DNA of 64,000 bases from Miscanthus floridulus (Eukaryota > Streptophyta > Magnoliopsida > Poales > Poaceae). Below are positions 44,857 to 57,960 of this stretch, piece after piece. The notes below the pieces were generated by a model. It saw nothing but the letters and a program-made list of their open reading frames with translations, did not search any database and was not told where the DNA came from. Made by a program: the position numbers and the translations under genes. Numbering within the stretch: the first letter of the stretch is position 1; each line of letters begins with the position of its first letter. The DNA is taken from positions 121,526,837 to 121,590,836 of the forward strand of contig NC_089588.1 of NCBI RefSeq assembly GCF_019320115.1. The letters are read 5' to 3'.

Positions 44857-44870
44857 ATCTCCCCCTTTTT
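44857..44870 (-). promoter_or_regulatory. Polypurine tract
   Basis: AAAAAGGGGGAGAT on the minus strand directly before the 3' LTR, the expected primer for plus-strand DNA synthesis. Confidence 0.75.
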
Positions 44871-46169
44871 GGTGATTGATGACAACACAACCAAAGCAAG
44901 CAAATAATAAAATTTTGAAATTTGAAAACTACCTACTTGCTAGGATGCAATGCAAGGGGCAAGTTTATATGATGCTAAGAGATACTACTTGTAAGACTAA
45001 AAGATACTACATAAAAACTTATCTTGCCCTTGCAAAATGTCCCCATGTGGCATTATGGATTTAAGCCTTACTTCCTATAAATTCTCCCCATTACATAGGC
45101 AATCCATAATCCACTATCCTCCCTTTCTCGGACCATTACCACTTGTAAATTATTAAGGCTTGCTTTTGGTCCTCTAAATTCTCCCCCTTCGGAATCAAAC
45201 ACCGAAAAGGAAGACATTAGTAGCACAAGGGAGGGTCAAACTTTGTGAACCTTTATGTGTAGAGTGGAATAAGTCACAAAATTTGACTCTCACATTATAT
45301 AGATTAAGCTCCCCCTAAATATATGCATACATATGGTAGAAGGCAAAGCATATGCATAATTGGTAACTTATTGCTCAAGGGAATTTAATCTATATAATGC
45401 ATGGAGAAAGCATATAATTATAAAAAGAAATCAACATGATGATATCGGTTTAGAAATACCACATGTGGAAACCAATTTGATTTCTACCACTTGCAATAGG
45501 TGGTGGATACTTGAAGTATGATGCTTAACTCCGGGGACTCCATTTTCCTTGCAATGAGACTACTACACACATGATAAGCTTGAAAAGGTGTTAGTCTCAA
45601 AGCATCGAACTTGTAGAGTAACCTCCCCCTAAATTTGTGCACACAAGTATGGAATACTTGTAGGGAACATGCACATTGATTTTAGAATGAATAATACCAC
45701 TTGAAAGATGACATCTCATGAATGTGAGAATCATTTTTGAAGATGATATTTGGGAGAAATTATCTACAATTTGGACTTTGGCACATATTAGATGGACAAA
45801 TGTAATGCAAGCTATGTGCCATGCTCCTAAATAATTTTGAACCATGTAGGTTTGCTCCAAGGGTTAAGAATGAAACTGAGCAAGCCTACCATAAGATATA
45901 CCTAATGTATGCATAACAAAAGATATAATCATGCTAGTGCAAACATAGGCATGAATAGTAACTAGTATGCTTAAAGAAGCCAATTTGTAAGAAATACCAA
46001 TTGAAAGGAGTACTAATTGAAAGTAATAACATCTAGTTACCTAACATGGGAAGGGGAATTTGGGTCCATAGTATTCACTAACCCACTTGGCAATGATTTT
46101 GTCCATCATGATGCACCCCATGAAATGCATCCATAATTTGCCAAGTCTCCAAATTCCCCAAAGTCCAAC
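44871..46169. other. Non-coding interior of the gag-only element
   Basis: AT-rich sequence with no frame above about 90 codons and no recognisable pol motif. In an autonomous relative the protease, integrase and RT genes would be here. Confidence 0.7.
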
Positions 46170-48316
46170 GGACTTCTCACTTCCCTTTCAGGATCCAAAC
46201 CTTCTTGGTGCTCTTCATGTTGGAAATGATCTCCTTTGGCACCCAAAAGCGTTTGACCCCATTGTTGGCTTGCTTGTTCACTTTGATGGCCACCACCTTG
46301 TCATTTTTCTTCTTCTTCAAGAGATAAGGTGTGGAGGCCTTCTTGTCCACCTTGTTGGTGTATGTGTTAGAGAGCTTGCTTGTTTACTTTTTGTTTTTCT
46401 CTTTCTTCTTTGCTCCTCCCCCATTCTTCACCTTGCACTCATAGGACTTGTGACCTTCCTTGTGGCACACGTAGCAAACCACGGTTTGTCCTTCATCAAG
46501 CTTCTTCACTCCCTTGATGGTGTTATCTTGATGAAATTGGGCTTGCTTCGCCTTGCCTTTCACTTGAGTCAAGTCCTTAGTGAGGCGAGCTACTTCTTGC
46601 TTGAGTTGCTCATTCTCCTTTGCAACCTCTTGTGTGTATGTATCTACAACAATTTTTTCAACACAAACTTGGTTGCGCAAGGATGAGTCTAAACATAAAT
46701 CATTGCAAGAAGTAGAGACATCCTTTTTAGACATGTTAAAGTTAGAACTTTTCTTTTTAGATGCCTTGGTGGGGTTTGAACTAACGGCTTCAAGGTTAGC
46801 AACTTTATTAGTTAGCTCATCACAATGTTTGCACATGGTTTCCATCTTAGCAAGCAAACTTTTATAAGCATCTTGTGAGCTAGCTAACTTTTCTTTTAAT
46901 TTTTCATTTTTCTTTACAAGTTGCTCATCATTGATTGTGCATGCATTTGTTGTTGCACTAGCCTTAAGTTGCTCAATTTTAGTAGATAGTTCTACATTGA
47001 GATTAGCAAAGTTCTCATATTGTTCAAGCAAAGTTTTGTATGCTTCTTGTGAACTAACTAGCTTTTCTTTTAATTTTTCGAGCTTCTTTTGTTGACTAGT
47101 GCAAATTTAGCATAATTAAGATTTTGTTGCATAATTTTATCATAAGAAGGCATATCATCATCACTATCACTCTCACTAGAGGATGAGCTTTCGTTACCTC
47201 GTGCCATAAGGTACACCCGAGAAGAGCTTGATGATGAGTGCTTGCGGCCTCGCCTCTTGTGATGGTGTTCTTCTTCACTTGAAGAATCATCCCATGATCT
47301 TATTGATGTGAGGGCTTGGTTCTTGCATGCCTTCTTCTTTGTCTTGGGTGTGGGCTTGTTTGGACAAACTTCCACAAAGTGCCCTAACTCGCCGCATCCA
47401 TAGCATCCTCTCTTTCTTTGCTCATTTCTTTGATTTGTGAAAATGAGATCTTGAACTTGGATGGGCACACCCTTGACATTGAGCCTTTGGATCATCTTCT
47501 CCACCTTGTTGATTAATTTGATTGATTCTTCATCAAGGTCGGAGGTGGAGGAGGAAGATTGATCATCACTTGAATCTTCATCATCGTCCTCATCTTCTTC
47601 TTCATCTTCACTTGAGGAGCTTGAGCTTGAGCTTGTCTCAACTTGCTTGCCCTTCATCTTCTTTTTCTCGCTACATGCGAGAGCTTTGCCTTTGCTTGAT
47701 GAAGAAGCTTCTTCTTGACCCATCTTACGTGACATTTCAAATGCCACTAACTTGCCGATGACTATGCCCGGGGTCATGGTGCTCAAGTCTTCCATATTAT
47801 GAAGGATGGTGATGATGCTTGTATATTTCTTTTGTGGTAGCACGGAGATGATCTTCCTCACAATGTCCGCATCATCTAGCTTTATTAATCTTATTGAATG
47901 GAGCTCATTGATAATTAGATTCAAACGTGAATACATATCACGAACAAGCTCATCATCATTCATTTTAAAGGAATCATAATTTTGTTTAGCTAGACAATGT
48001 TTTTGCTCACGGACATTACTTGTGCCGTCATGGAGCTCTTGGAGTTTTAACCAAATTTCATGTGCCGTATTTAAAGTGAATACTTGGTTAAACACATCCA
48101 TGCTAAATGATTCAAACAAGCAATTCTTAGCTCTAGCATTGAAATGCATTTTTTTTCATCACTCTTTGTGGGTTTTTCGAGATTCTTGATGGGTTTCATC
48201 CCGTCACGAGTGACTCTCCATACACCCAAATCAACCGCCTCAAGGTGGCAAGCCATTCTAGCCTTATAGTAAGGGAAGTTAGTGCCGTCAAAGTGCGGAG
48301 GCCTAGAGGTATCCAT
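46170..48316 (-). pseudogene. Copia gag gene, frameshifted
   Basis: From ATG 48316: SRPPHFDGTNFPYYKARM and VWRVTRDG (gag N-terminal domain), then a UBN2-type capsid region (WLKLQELHDGTSNVREQKHC), a Ser/Asp/Glu-rich stretch, a CCHC knuckle (CYGCGELGHFVEVC), a long coiled coil, a second CCHC (CYVCHKEGHKSYEC) and a basic tail ending near 46170 with RFWVPKEI. Frameshifts occur at an eight-A run (48148-48156) and near 47100; a TAA follows KEKNKK at about 46384 although homology continues. Gag would form the particle core and bind RNA. Two CCHC knuckles in one gag is a noteworthy layout. Confidence 0.8.
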
Positions 48317-48378
48317 CCCAACCACTCTAAATAGCGTCGGCTCAACGGCGGTTAAGCCAAAGGTCCAAATTGAGCCAA

Positions 48379-48395
48379 CCGGCTCTGATACCAAT
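48379..48395 (-). other. Primer-binding site
   Basis: TTGGTATCAGAGCCGGT on the minus strand immediately follows the 5' LTR and matches the initiator-methionine-tRNA type primer site used by Copia elements. Confidence 0.85.
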
Positions 48396-49713
48396 TGAAA
48401 GGGACCGTGACGCCTAAGAGGGGGGAGGGGTGAATTAGGCAACTTAGAATTCTACTTCTAAATTATGGCCTCTTTTTCTAACCTTAGCAAGACCTATGCA
48501 AAAGATAAACTATCTAAATGTGCAACTACGGTTTTGCTAATGTGTTGCTATCTCTACCGCAAAAGGAGTAAAACAATTAATGTAAATGCGGAAGCTAAAA
48601 AGCAAGGTAGAGATATGCAAACTCCCGTCAACGACTCCGGTATTTTTACCGAGGTATCGAGAAGCGCGCAAGCTTCCCCCTAGTCCTCGCAAGGGCCAAG
48701 CTTCCGGTCGGGTAACTCCGTGGATAGCCTCGGGCCTTCCCCACACGCAAGTGGGTCTCCGACGTGCCTGCCAGCAAGCCTCTCCCGGATGCTCCCCGTT
48801 GTCTTCACTATCAAGCTTTGGGCCGAAACGCCGAGGGCCTTGTTCCCTCCGGTACACGGTGGCGGCCACACCACAAACGTGGTTGGTGTGATCTCGCAAG
48901 ACTTCAAGCCCCTCCGATGTACAACAATGGTGCGCGCAAGCACCGAGTGGTAAGAGGTATGTAAACCTCACTAAACACTAGGCCTAAACCTAGAGCAAGC
49001 GCATAAGCGATGGTCTAATCAACCTAAGCACTTCGCAAAGTACCTACGCTAATCACCTAATGAAACACTAAGCACTATACAAGTGGAGATCACTAAAATG
49101 GTGTATCAACACCCTTGATATGTTTCCTCAGCTCCACTCCTCTCAAATGGCTGGTTAGGGGTTGTATTTATAAGCCCCACTGAGAAAGTAGCCGTTGGAG
49201 ACGAAGTCTCGCTTTTCTGCTACTGACCGGACGCTGAAATCGTCCTGACCGGACGCGTCCGGTCGTCCAGACCGTTGGAGCCGCGATCAACTGATCGGAC
49301 GCTGCCAGCGTCCGGTCACCTGCCACCGGACGCGTCCGGTCGCAGTTTCGCCGCTCTGGAACCTCTCTGTACTCGACCGGACTCTGCTGTCCTGCGTCCG
49401 GTCGATCTGCCGCCAGCGTCCGGTCCAGCGTCTGGTCACTTCTGTGAGCTCGTTTCTTCGCGATCTTGTGTACGGCTTGGTTCCTATCTTCATGCTTGGA
49501 CTTTGCTTGATATCTTGGGTCTTCTCTTGTGCTCCTAGGGTCTTGCTTATGGTGTTGATCATTGGATCATCACGTCGCCTTCGTCCAAGTCATGTCTTGC
49601 ATCCTATTGAACTACAAAACAATCACTTGCAAGTTCATTAGTCCAATTTGGTTGTGTTGATCATCAAACACCAAAATCCAAAGTAAATGGGCCAAGGGTC
49701 CATTTTCCTTACA
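48396..49713 (-). repeat. 5' LTR of the gag-only element
   Basis: Starts TGTAAGGAAAATGG and ends CGGTCCCTTTCA on the minus strand. It is very similar to the other LTR, with scattered substitutions and a small length difference near 43805-43830. ACCGGACGCGTCCGGT palindromes lie at 49248-49263 and 49326-49341. Confidence 0.9.
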
Positions 49714-51960
49714 GAGGGGAAGAAGGTGGTCGCCACCGGCTGTAGGTTCTCGCTGGAGCTCCACGGCCGCGGGTAGTGAACAGTTGACAACAGGGCATTA
49801 GGCGTTGCCAACCGGGTTGTTACTGGCTTGTCCCCTAATTTTACTTTATATATATAGATAGACAATAGCAGTGCTTCTTGGCTTGGAGAGGTGGGATTAA
49901 GCAACCTGCGTTGCTCCTTCGTCTGTACACTGTGGCTTGTTTCGGTAGTTACCCATGTGAAGCCGATCTGTGCTGGTTGTTGGCCCAAACAGCTGAACAA
50001 TGTGATATGCTCCACGCAGAAAAAGGCTAGCCACACAACAGGACAGGTAGCTAAAGGTCATGTTGATTTGGGTAAATTGTATTATTTTCTTTTCTATATA
50101 TGTTTTCCTTAATGATGCATATTATTACTTTTCCAATTATTTTGTGACAATTAAAAATATATTTTAATCTTAACTATAAAAAACGTGAAATTAAATGTGG
50201 TTACATAACAACGTTGTGGTGCATAACACGTTGTGGTGCATTCAGTGGTCAGCATGTGTTTTGTGTGGTATGCATATCCAACATTTTACTTTAAGAAAAG
50301 TGGCTGTTTACATGTCTTATGATGGATTTTTGTTGGAAAAGGATATGTTGGATTTTTAACCATTGGATATGAAATTGACGGTCCGGGTCTCCTTCTCCAA
50401 CATTACCTTTTTTTCCTTTTTCTTCCCGTAGCCAAAGAACCACGCCCAATCCACTACTGCCACTTCTTTCTCCATTTGTTGCGTGCCCCGGACTCCTTCG
50501 TCTCTAGCCTTGGCGGCGCCAAGCCGCTGAAGCCCTTGCCCCGCTACCACACTCCCAAGCAAATCCATCCAGAAGTCGTTGCTTCGTGCTGTGCTCCACC
50601 GCCTCCTCTACATCCCTGTTCACCTCCAGCAGCGCCACCACCACCTTCACCGCCGCAAACCCTAACCATTCGAACAAAGGAAGCCTCAGCGCCGGTGCCG
50701 GCTTCGCCCAACTTCCTTCCACCACATCAGCAGTAGGTGGTGGTAGGCGGCATCACTGTCCCTTCAGCCACCAGCCACGCCTCTGCTAGGCCGGCAGCAT
50801 CCCCTAGCAACACTATATAGCCAGGAAGCCACAAAATCCCCCAACCTCTCGTCGTACCCCCAAAATCCTAACGCCCCTAACCAGAGCCAAGTCCGCCGGA
50901 GTTGGCCCTCGTCGGAGAAAAAGGATAGCTCATAGCTCACCAGAGAAGAAAGCTGCAATAATCTCCTATTGAATTCTTTGGGAAGGAATTTGTTAGATTT
51001 CTCCCCACAATATTCTTTTAGCAGATATTTAGCATATTTCTTCCAGTACTACAGTGACCTCCATATTTCAGGAATCATACTATATTAAATGTTACAATTT
51101 TCAAAATGATTTCCCAGAATGTGAACCACCAGGACAAAAATAGTAGTAATAAACTAATAACTATGCTTGCTAAAATGGAACCATGATACTCTTAATTTTG
51201 TAAATAAATGTTGCAACATGGAATGTTTTTACGCTTTGGGCATTCTCTTAAACTAAATTTGGTATGTGGAGCATTCTCATGAGGTCCTCCCTAGTTAGCA
51301 CGAGAGAGAAATACGTACAAAAATTCGTTGCAAATCAAAAGGAGAAAACTTTTGTTCTGTTCTTGATTTTCCAGTATTTAAACAAATGTTTTTCTACTGA
51401 AAACTAGCAAACCATATTCCGTAGCGGTGCAAGTTGACTCTTATGAAAATGATCACTCTCATGAAAATAGACAATTTTGTGGTGGGATAGTCATTTTCAT
51501 GGCGGTGCCTAGAGCACTCTCATAAAAAACATCTGATTTCATGACGTTATGTGGAGCATTCTCATGAAAATGAGTTTTCCCCACAGGAGTTACATCCCCC
51601 TCATTAAAAAGATTATTTTCACGGGAGTGTGCTTTGCACTTTCACAGAAAAATTGTTCCCCCCATGAAATCTCTTTTTTTTCTAGTAATGTGTTTGGCGC
51701 ACTAGGTGGTGAATGTGGAATGAGTAACACTATATCGCATTGCTTCGTCGGATTCTGTTCCCCCCTTTTCTATAAAATAAAAAAGTATATATAATCGTAC
51801 AGAGATGTTTGTTCAGAGTTTCTGAAATGGTAAGCTCATTCATATATATAAATATGTTCTTGATTGATTGATCAAACTCGCAGGTGCAAGATTATCATGG
51901 ACCTCAATCTGTGTGCAACAATCTCAATCTGCATGACCGTTTCCTCTGCCTAATCAATTG
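49714..51960. other. Duplicated segments around copy C
   Basis: 49714-49800 resumes the flank broken by the retroelement. 49870-50210 matches 56560-56890. 50205-50530 matches 39965-40240 and 61480-61790. 50560-50960 is GC-rich without a domain. 51200-51960 matches 40450-41200 and ends a CTCATGAAA-repeat CACTA-like remnant near 51691. No gene. Confidence 0.6.
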
Positions 51961-52400
51961 ATGCCCAGAATGCCCTTATTGGCTACGGCTGCGGCAAGAG
52001 GACGCCAGCGTCTCATCGACCTGTGGGCAATCGAACCCTTGGCGGGAAACTGGCAGGAGCCGCTGGGACAGGACTCCGGCATCCCGCCATGGTCATCATG
52101 GCCGCGTGAGACAAAAACCAAGAGTTGTTCGGCGTCTCACTCACGGTGATAGTCATCGTTTGATGGGGTGTCCACCGCCTTTTCTGCCATGACAAGGAGG
52201 ACGGCGAGCAGGATACCAGCTGGTTTGTTCTTGGACCATGGAGCAACAACGACGATGCCAAAGGTGTCAGTGCTCTGCCACCGCCATCGCTGATGCAGCA
52301 GCAGCCACCTGAAAGCGGGGATGTGGCCGTGGACAGCGGAGCAACTGCGGCAAAGAAGAAGGTGACAGACCTCCACGGCAGCGGGTTGTGTGTGTGTTAA
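51961..52400 (+). pseudogene. Second ATL-like gene family, fragment f3
   Basis: ATG at 51961 gives PRMPLLATAAARGRQRLIDL and GNWQEPLGQDSGIPPWSSWP. The frame shifts at about 52120, then VIVIV, stop, WGVHRLFC, DGEQDTSWF and VSALPPPSLMQQQPPESGD follow. It ends at TG repeats without a RING. Confidence 0.75.
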
Positions 52401-52686
52401 AAACAGAGGTAAATGGATGCTTCGTTCCAAAATTATGAGGGTGAAATCACAAAGTTTAAAAGTAGTGACAAAATCGCCATTACAATTTAAAATAAGGACA
52501 GAAACACCAAATTCCCTAATTATTACTTACTTTTTCCCCCTAATTCTACTTTCCAAGCGCGCAGGCTCGTATGTCTTGGCGTGCACATCGCGTAGGCCAT
52601 CCTATCCAATCCCATGATGAAACAATGGAAGCGCCCCACCGCCGCACGCACGCGTTTATCTCCTCGACTCCTCCCCACTGCACGCC

Positions 52687-52771
<85 letters not shown>

Positions 52772-53789
52772 CTCCGGTGAACACACCCCAGCAGCCGCGC
52801 CCGCGCGCCCCACTCCAGCGAGTCCTCCTTGGCGGCCGCACGCGCGGCACAAAGTGGCCATGCAATGCCCACAACCGGTGTCCATGGCGGTAGCGGCCAT
52901 GGCGGGTTCTAGTGCCGGCGGTCTCCTCCTCCTCCTCCCCCGGCGAGGTTTGCCTCCTCCTCATGGATCTGCTTCTTAGGGTTCCAGCGAGCCTCTTCCC
53001 CTTTTCTTCCCGAAATCTGACGGACTATAGAATGGCAGGCCGAGGGGAGGCAGGTAGGGCAAGTAGTGGGGCTGGACGGTGGGCGGTTTAGTGGAGCTGG
53101 CAGTGGTAGCGACAGCCAGGCCAGGTCGGGGCGGGGCTCCATGGCCGGATTTTGCCAGAGTTCACCAGAGTTCGTCCTGGCCACGTGCAGGAGGGGGTAG
53201 GGGGGAGGGGGAGAGGAAGAAGGTGGTCACCGGTAGTGGTAGGGTTTGACCGGAGCTCCACGGCTGCGGAGCTCCAGCGAGACCCTACCGCCGGCGGCAG
53301 GGCGGTGGGAGGTGCTGGAGGCGGGAGCGTGGGCGGCGCCACCGGATCTAGATCTGGCTAGGGTGTGGAAACACCGGAGGCGGGGAAGACGTGGGGGAGA
53401 AGTCAGCGGCGGGGATGACGCGCAGGAGGAAGACGATGCGGGCAGATTTTGTTTTTTTCATGGTGGTGCATGGAGCACTCGAGTTTTCACGACGGGATTT
53501 ACATCACCCTCATGAAAAAGATTATTTTCATGAGAGTTTGCTTTGCACTCTCACGAAAAATGACTTTTCTGGTAGTGTGTTTGGCACACTAGGTGGTGAA
53601 TGTTGAATTTGTAACACTATATCGCATTGCTTCGTCCCATTTTGTTCAGAGTTTCAGAAATGGTAGGCTTATTCATATATGTAAACTATGTTCTTGATTG
53701 ATTGATCAAATTCGCAGTTGCAAGATTATCGTGGACCTCAATCTTTGTGATAAACTCAATTTGCGTGGTCGTTTCCTCTGCCCGATCAC
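52401..53789. other. Duplicated flank between f3 and f4
   Basis: 52400-53215 matches 42781-43514; 53205-53220 (GGGGGAGAGGAAGAAGG) is the empty site for the gag-only element. 53440-53790 repeats the CTCATGAAA block and the TATATCGCATTGC flank that precedes each RING fragment. GC-rich frames here look spurious. Confidence 0.6.
52693..52767. repeat. (CT)n microsatellite
   Basis: About 37 CT units, paralogous to the tract at 43070-43090. Confidence 0.95.
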
Positions 53790-54210
53790 CTTACTGGCTG
53801 CTGCTGTAGTGGGAAGACGCCAGCATCTCGTCGACCTATGGTCAACCGCGCCCTTGGCGGGCAACTGGCAGGAGCCCCTGGGACAGGACTATGGCATCTC
53901 ACCATGGTCATCATGGCCGCGTGAGACCATAAACCAGGTGTTGTTTGATGCCTCCCTCGCAGTGATGGTCATCGTTTGCTGGGGTGTCCACCGCCTTTTC
54001 TGCCGCAACAAGGAGGACGACGAGCAGGAACCAGCAGGTTTGTTCTTGGACCATGGAGCAACAACGCGGTCGCCGAAGGTGTCAGTGCTCTGCCGCCGCC
54101 ATCACTGCTGGAGCAGCAGCCACCCGAAAGCAGGGATGGGCGTGGACCGCGGAGCAACAGCGGCGAAGAAGGTGACAGACCTCCGCGGCGGCGGTGTGTG
54201 TGTGTGTTTG
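53790..54210 (+). pseudogene. Second ATL-like gene family, fragment f4
   Basis: LLAAAVVGRRQHLVDLWSTA, GNWQEPLGQDYGISPWSSWP and the membrane segment (DASLAVMVIVCWGVH) are open in one frame. The usual DEQDTSRF becomes DEQEPAGL through a frameshift and the rest is out of frame. The N-terminal Met is lost. It ends at a TG repeat with no RING. Confidence 0.75.
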
Positions 54211-54400
54211 TGCGCGCGCGCACGTGCCCGCGTGTGCGTGTGCATGTGTGTGTGTGAACTTTTTGGTATTGTTTTTTGCACCATTTGGTAGGAGATTTGA
54301 GCTTGTGTGCGTGCGTGCGTGTGTGCGTGTGCATTGTGTGTGTGTGAACTTTTTGGTATTGATTTTTGCACCATCTGCTAGGAGATTTGAGCTTGTGTTG
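54194..54400. repeat. TG-rich microsatellite with a short tandem duplication
   Basis: TGTG/CGCG/TGCG runs surround two copies of GTGTGTGTGAACTTTTTGG followed by GGAGATTTGAGCTTGTGT, period about 95. Confidence 0.85.
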
Positions 54401-55370
54401 TCCCTTTCTCAGCTGTTGTTTTATGTCAAACGGTTTGTTTGTTACAACTTATTCACTATATCATGTTACCCATCCTTTTTTTGTCAGAACATTCTGCTTT
54501 GTTTGACAATTCACTTGTTCTCCTAGGACCGGGTGTGAGATCTGCATATACACAATTAATTGAGCAGCTGTGGTTTAGGAGAACAAGTGTGAAATCGTTT
54601 TTAGCCATTGGATATACAGACACTGAGAGAAAGTACAGAGGTGAAAGGTAGCATATGTAAATTTTAGCCATTGGATATACAGAAAAATGTCTTGATGGAA
54701 GTATCAGCAGAATATAGGTTGCAATTGCTCCCTTCATTGTTGACCTCATAAGGTATTTGGTGAGCATTGTTTGGGAGTGTTTGGTGTTTTTGTTTGAATT
54801 GGGGATCTTTGTTTATCATCTAACACGAATAAAATCTATGCATCACCTAGTTTTTTCTAGTATCACTGGTACTGCTGGTCTTTTGTCTTGGGTTGTCGTT
54901 TCACTTTTCTTTGCATCACAAGTAATGTTCTACACTGTTAGGAGGAAGCTTACATTATGTATTTATTTATCATACCATTTATGTGTTTGTTTCACAATTT
55001 CCTGACATGCTCTGTCTTTTTGCTTTTTTTAACGAACTAGGGAGGAGAGCTGCCGATTATATTAAAAATGAGATGAACCCAAACTAGGTAAAAACAACAA
55101 AATACAATAGGGCGACTAGACCTCAAAATGTTGAGCAACTACAACAAACATGGTAGGGGTAGACCCTAGCACGGACTCGCCTAATATCGATATTATTATA
55201 TGAAAGACCACAAATAGCAATTTAGACATTTTTTAGATATATCCACAAATTTTCTCAAATATCAAATATGAATTTGGATATTTTTTCCTAATATTGGACA
55301 TTGCAGTCAATATATCCAACTACTAGCCAAAGTACGATCCAATTAAAAAAATTATTTCACTTATATTTAG
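54401..55370. other. Intergenic, no gene recognised
   Basis: T-rich, with a local repeat of TTTTTAGCCATTGGATATACAGA at 54598 and 54661. The frame at 54757-55005 has hydrophobic stretches but no recognisable family. Confidence 0.4.
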
Positions 55371-56340
55371 GGCTGTTTGGAGGGGCTCCGTTCCGCGTGC
55401 TCCTATGCAAGAGCCAAAGCTCTTCTACCGAAGCCTAAAATCATGGGTCCACCTAGCATATGAGAAAAATGGCTCCTCCTCACCTGTTCCATGCCAGGGG
55501 CGCTCCTGCTCACCTATTCCACGCCAGAAATGCTCCAGCCTGCACCAAACTTCTACCGAAACCCAAAATCATGGGTCCGCCTACCATACGAGAAAATGTC
55601 TCCTGTCCCATTCCATGCCAGGAGGCAGCAGCGCTGCTCCTCACATATTCCGCACCAGAAAGCACTCCGAGCTGGTATGCCTGCCATACGAGAGAGAAAA
55701 CGGCTGCTCCTCACCCATTCCATGCCAGGAGCGCTCCTCCTCACCTATTCCATGCCAGAAGCACTTCTTGAGCTGGAACCACACCAGGCAGGTACTTAAT
55801 TCTTATTTACTTTGTTATTACCAACATTCTATGCCACTCATACATTCCATGCTAGAACGCTCCTCCTGCCTATAGTTTGGCGCAAGCCGCACAAAATAGA
55901 CACTTGAGCCGGTTTATCTGGCATACCATAAAACGGCTTCTCCACACCAATTCCATTTCCAGGAGCGCTCCTCCTCACCTATTCCATGCCAGAAGCACTC
56001 CATGAGCCGGAGAACCACATCAAACAGGCACCTTAATTATTACTGTTTTTTTATTATTTGCAACGTTCTATGCCTGTCATACATTGAATGCTAGAACGCT
56101 CCTCCTGCCTAAAGTTTTTGGTGCTGGCCGCACCATACAGAAGAGCACTGCTCACCTATTCCATGACAGAAGCACTCCTTGAGCTGGAACCACACCAAAC
56201 AGGCACATAATTATTACTTTCTTTTATTATTAACAACACGCCAAACAGGCACTTAATTATTACATTTTTTATTATTGGCAACATTTTATGCCTGCCATAC
56301 ATTCCATGCTACCAGCCTTAGCAGTGAACACTCAACACCA
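55371..56340. repeat. Degenerate repeat region with a CCTATTCCATGCCAGAAGC unit
   Basis: The unit CTCACCTATTCCATGCCAG (and GCGCTCCTCCT) recurs more than eight times, mixed with AACCACACCAAACAGGCAC and ATTCCATGCTAGAACGCTCC. It begins near GGGCTGTTTGGAGGGGCTCC. It may be a non-autonomous hAT-like element with expanded subterminal repeats; the termini were not proved. The long frames are by-products of the repeat. Confidence 0.6.
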
Positions 56341-57955
56341 GGGTTGCACGGCATGAGGCGCTGCGGATTTATTTGAAATAATATTACTCTCATAATTAAT
56401 TACAAATCTAGATATTGCTTTTATAAAATTGCAAGACTAGCATTCTATTTTTAATTAATTAATCATTATTAAAATAATATTATTTCAGTAAAAATTCGAG
56501 GCGTTGCCAACAGAGGAGTCACTAGCCTGCAACCTCATTTTACATTATAGGCAAGCTGTGTAGCAATGCTTTCTGCTTCTTCGTCTGTAAACTGTGGCTT
56601 GTTTCGGTAGCTATGGGCCCATGTGAAGCCGATCTGGACTGGTTGTTGCCCCAAACAGCTGAACAATGTGATGTGCTCCACGTATAGGAAAAAAAAACAT
56701 GCTGACCACATAACAGGACTGGTAGCTAAAGCTCATGTTGATTTTGCTAAACTGTATTATTTTCTTTTCGCTGATCCATATTATTACTTTTCAAATTGTT
56801 TCGTGACAATTAAAACATACTCTTATATTAACAATAAAAATGTGAAATTAAATGTGGTAACAAGTAATGAATGGTTTGTGAAGAACAATTTCCCCTTATA
56901 AAATGATGAGTAAAATTCATCAACGGTTCTCAAAGTTATCTGGAGGTGTCATCTAGGTCCTCAAAGTCCTAAAACTCATTTTGGCTCTATGAAGTTGTAA
57001 TGGGTCTCATCAAGGTCCAAACTGATGTTTACCAGACTCGCTATCCATGTGGCATTCGATTCAAAGCTTACATGCATCTGATAGATAGAACCAACATGTT
57101 AGCGACAAAGCCCCCACTTCAGATGAACATGATTTTATATCAAATTTGTAGTCCTAGATGAGATCTACAAATTTTTAGTGTTTTTTTCATATGAAATAGT
57201 TAAGAGGCTCAAAAAGTAATATAAAGTTTCAGCGGCATATTAATCGCGTACCTAGGCTTGGCGCCAAAGAAAAAACATATAATTCTTGTATAGTGTTGGA
57301 TAAAGATACTTTTTGTATGTAGCCATCGATGAGATCTACAACTTGATAGTTTGAGTTTTGTAATTTAAGATTATTAAGAAACTCAAATGTATAATATAGA
57401 TTTTCAGCGGTATATTAATCGCAAACCAGGGCTTGTCATATGGGAAAAAATATATCTTGTATGGGTCAGATAAAGATATTTTTATATGAAAGTTTTACTA
57501 CTCAATAAGATCCACAACTTGCTAGTTTTGACGTTTTTTATTTGAAGTTGTTTGTTTTTTCAAAAAAATGATAGAAACTTTAGGAAGAACCAAATTGGAG
57601 TTTGTGTCAAATTTTTTAAAAGATCTAAACAACTTTATATATAAAGCTCAAACTCGAAAGTTGTAGATCTCAAGTGGTAAAACTTTCTTAAAATAATTGT
57701 CGTGCTAGTATAATAAGGTTAGAAATTAGCATGTAAAAAATTTGTACAATCAGACAAGAACACATCTTTAGACACACGTGAGTGATTTTAGCTAAGTGAT
57801 TGGTTTAAATTTCATGAGAATTTTAGATTAGCCCAATTCATTTCAACTTGAACGCGGTATTTTGATTGACCAGTACAAATATTGACTAGCTGGAGATTTG
57901 TTCTCTTACATCTAGTACACGCGAAACTAAATTAACTAGAGGGGTACACGAGGTA
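56341..57955. other. Intergenic with a duplicated segment and stem-forming words
   Basis: 56560-56890 matches 49870-50210. 57120-57700 has repeated GAGATCTACAA and its inverse TTGTAGATCTC, like the interior of E4. No gene. Confidence 0.45.
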
Positions 57956-57960
57956 GCTAG

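Larger units (their letters stand above)
43515..49713 (-). mobile_element. Copia-type LTR retrotransposon, gag-only, 6.2 kb
   Basis: Two direct LTRs (43515-44856 and 48396-49713) enclose a 3.5-kb interior. On the minus strand the interior begins with a tRNA-Met-type primer site and ends with a purine-rich tract. GAGAG (43510-43514) and GAGGG (49714-49718) flank it, a 5-bp duplication with one change. The interior encodes gag only; no protease, integrase or reverse transcriptase sequence was found. It therefore resembles the TR-GAG class of non-autonomous elements, which depend on enzymes from a relative. The paralogue near 53205-53220 lacks it. Confidence 0.9.

Noticed and set aside
44870..46170. 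Hidden pol remnants in the gag-only retroelement
   Set aside because: Read in both strands; no integrase, RT or protease motif was found.
54757..55005. Small membrane protein of 82 residues
   Set aside because: Hydrophobic only because the DNA is T-rich; no homologue recognised and no promoter or splice context.
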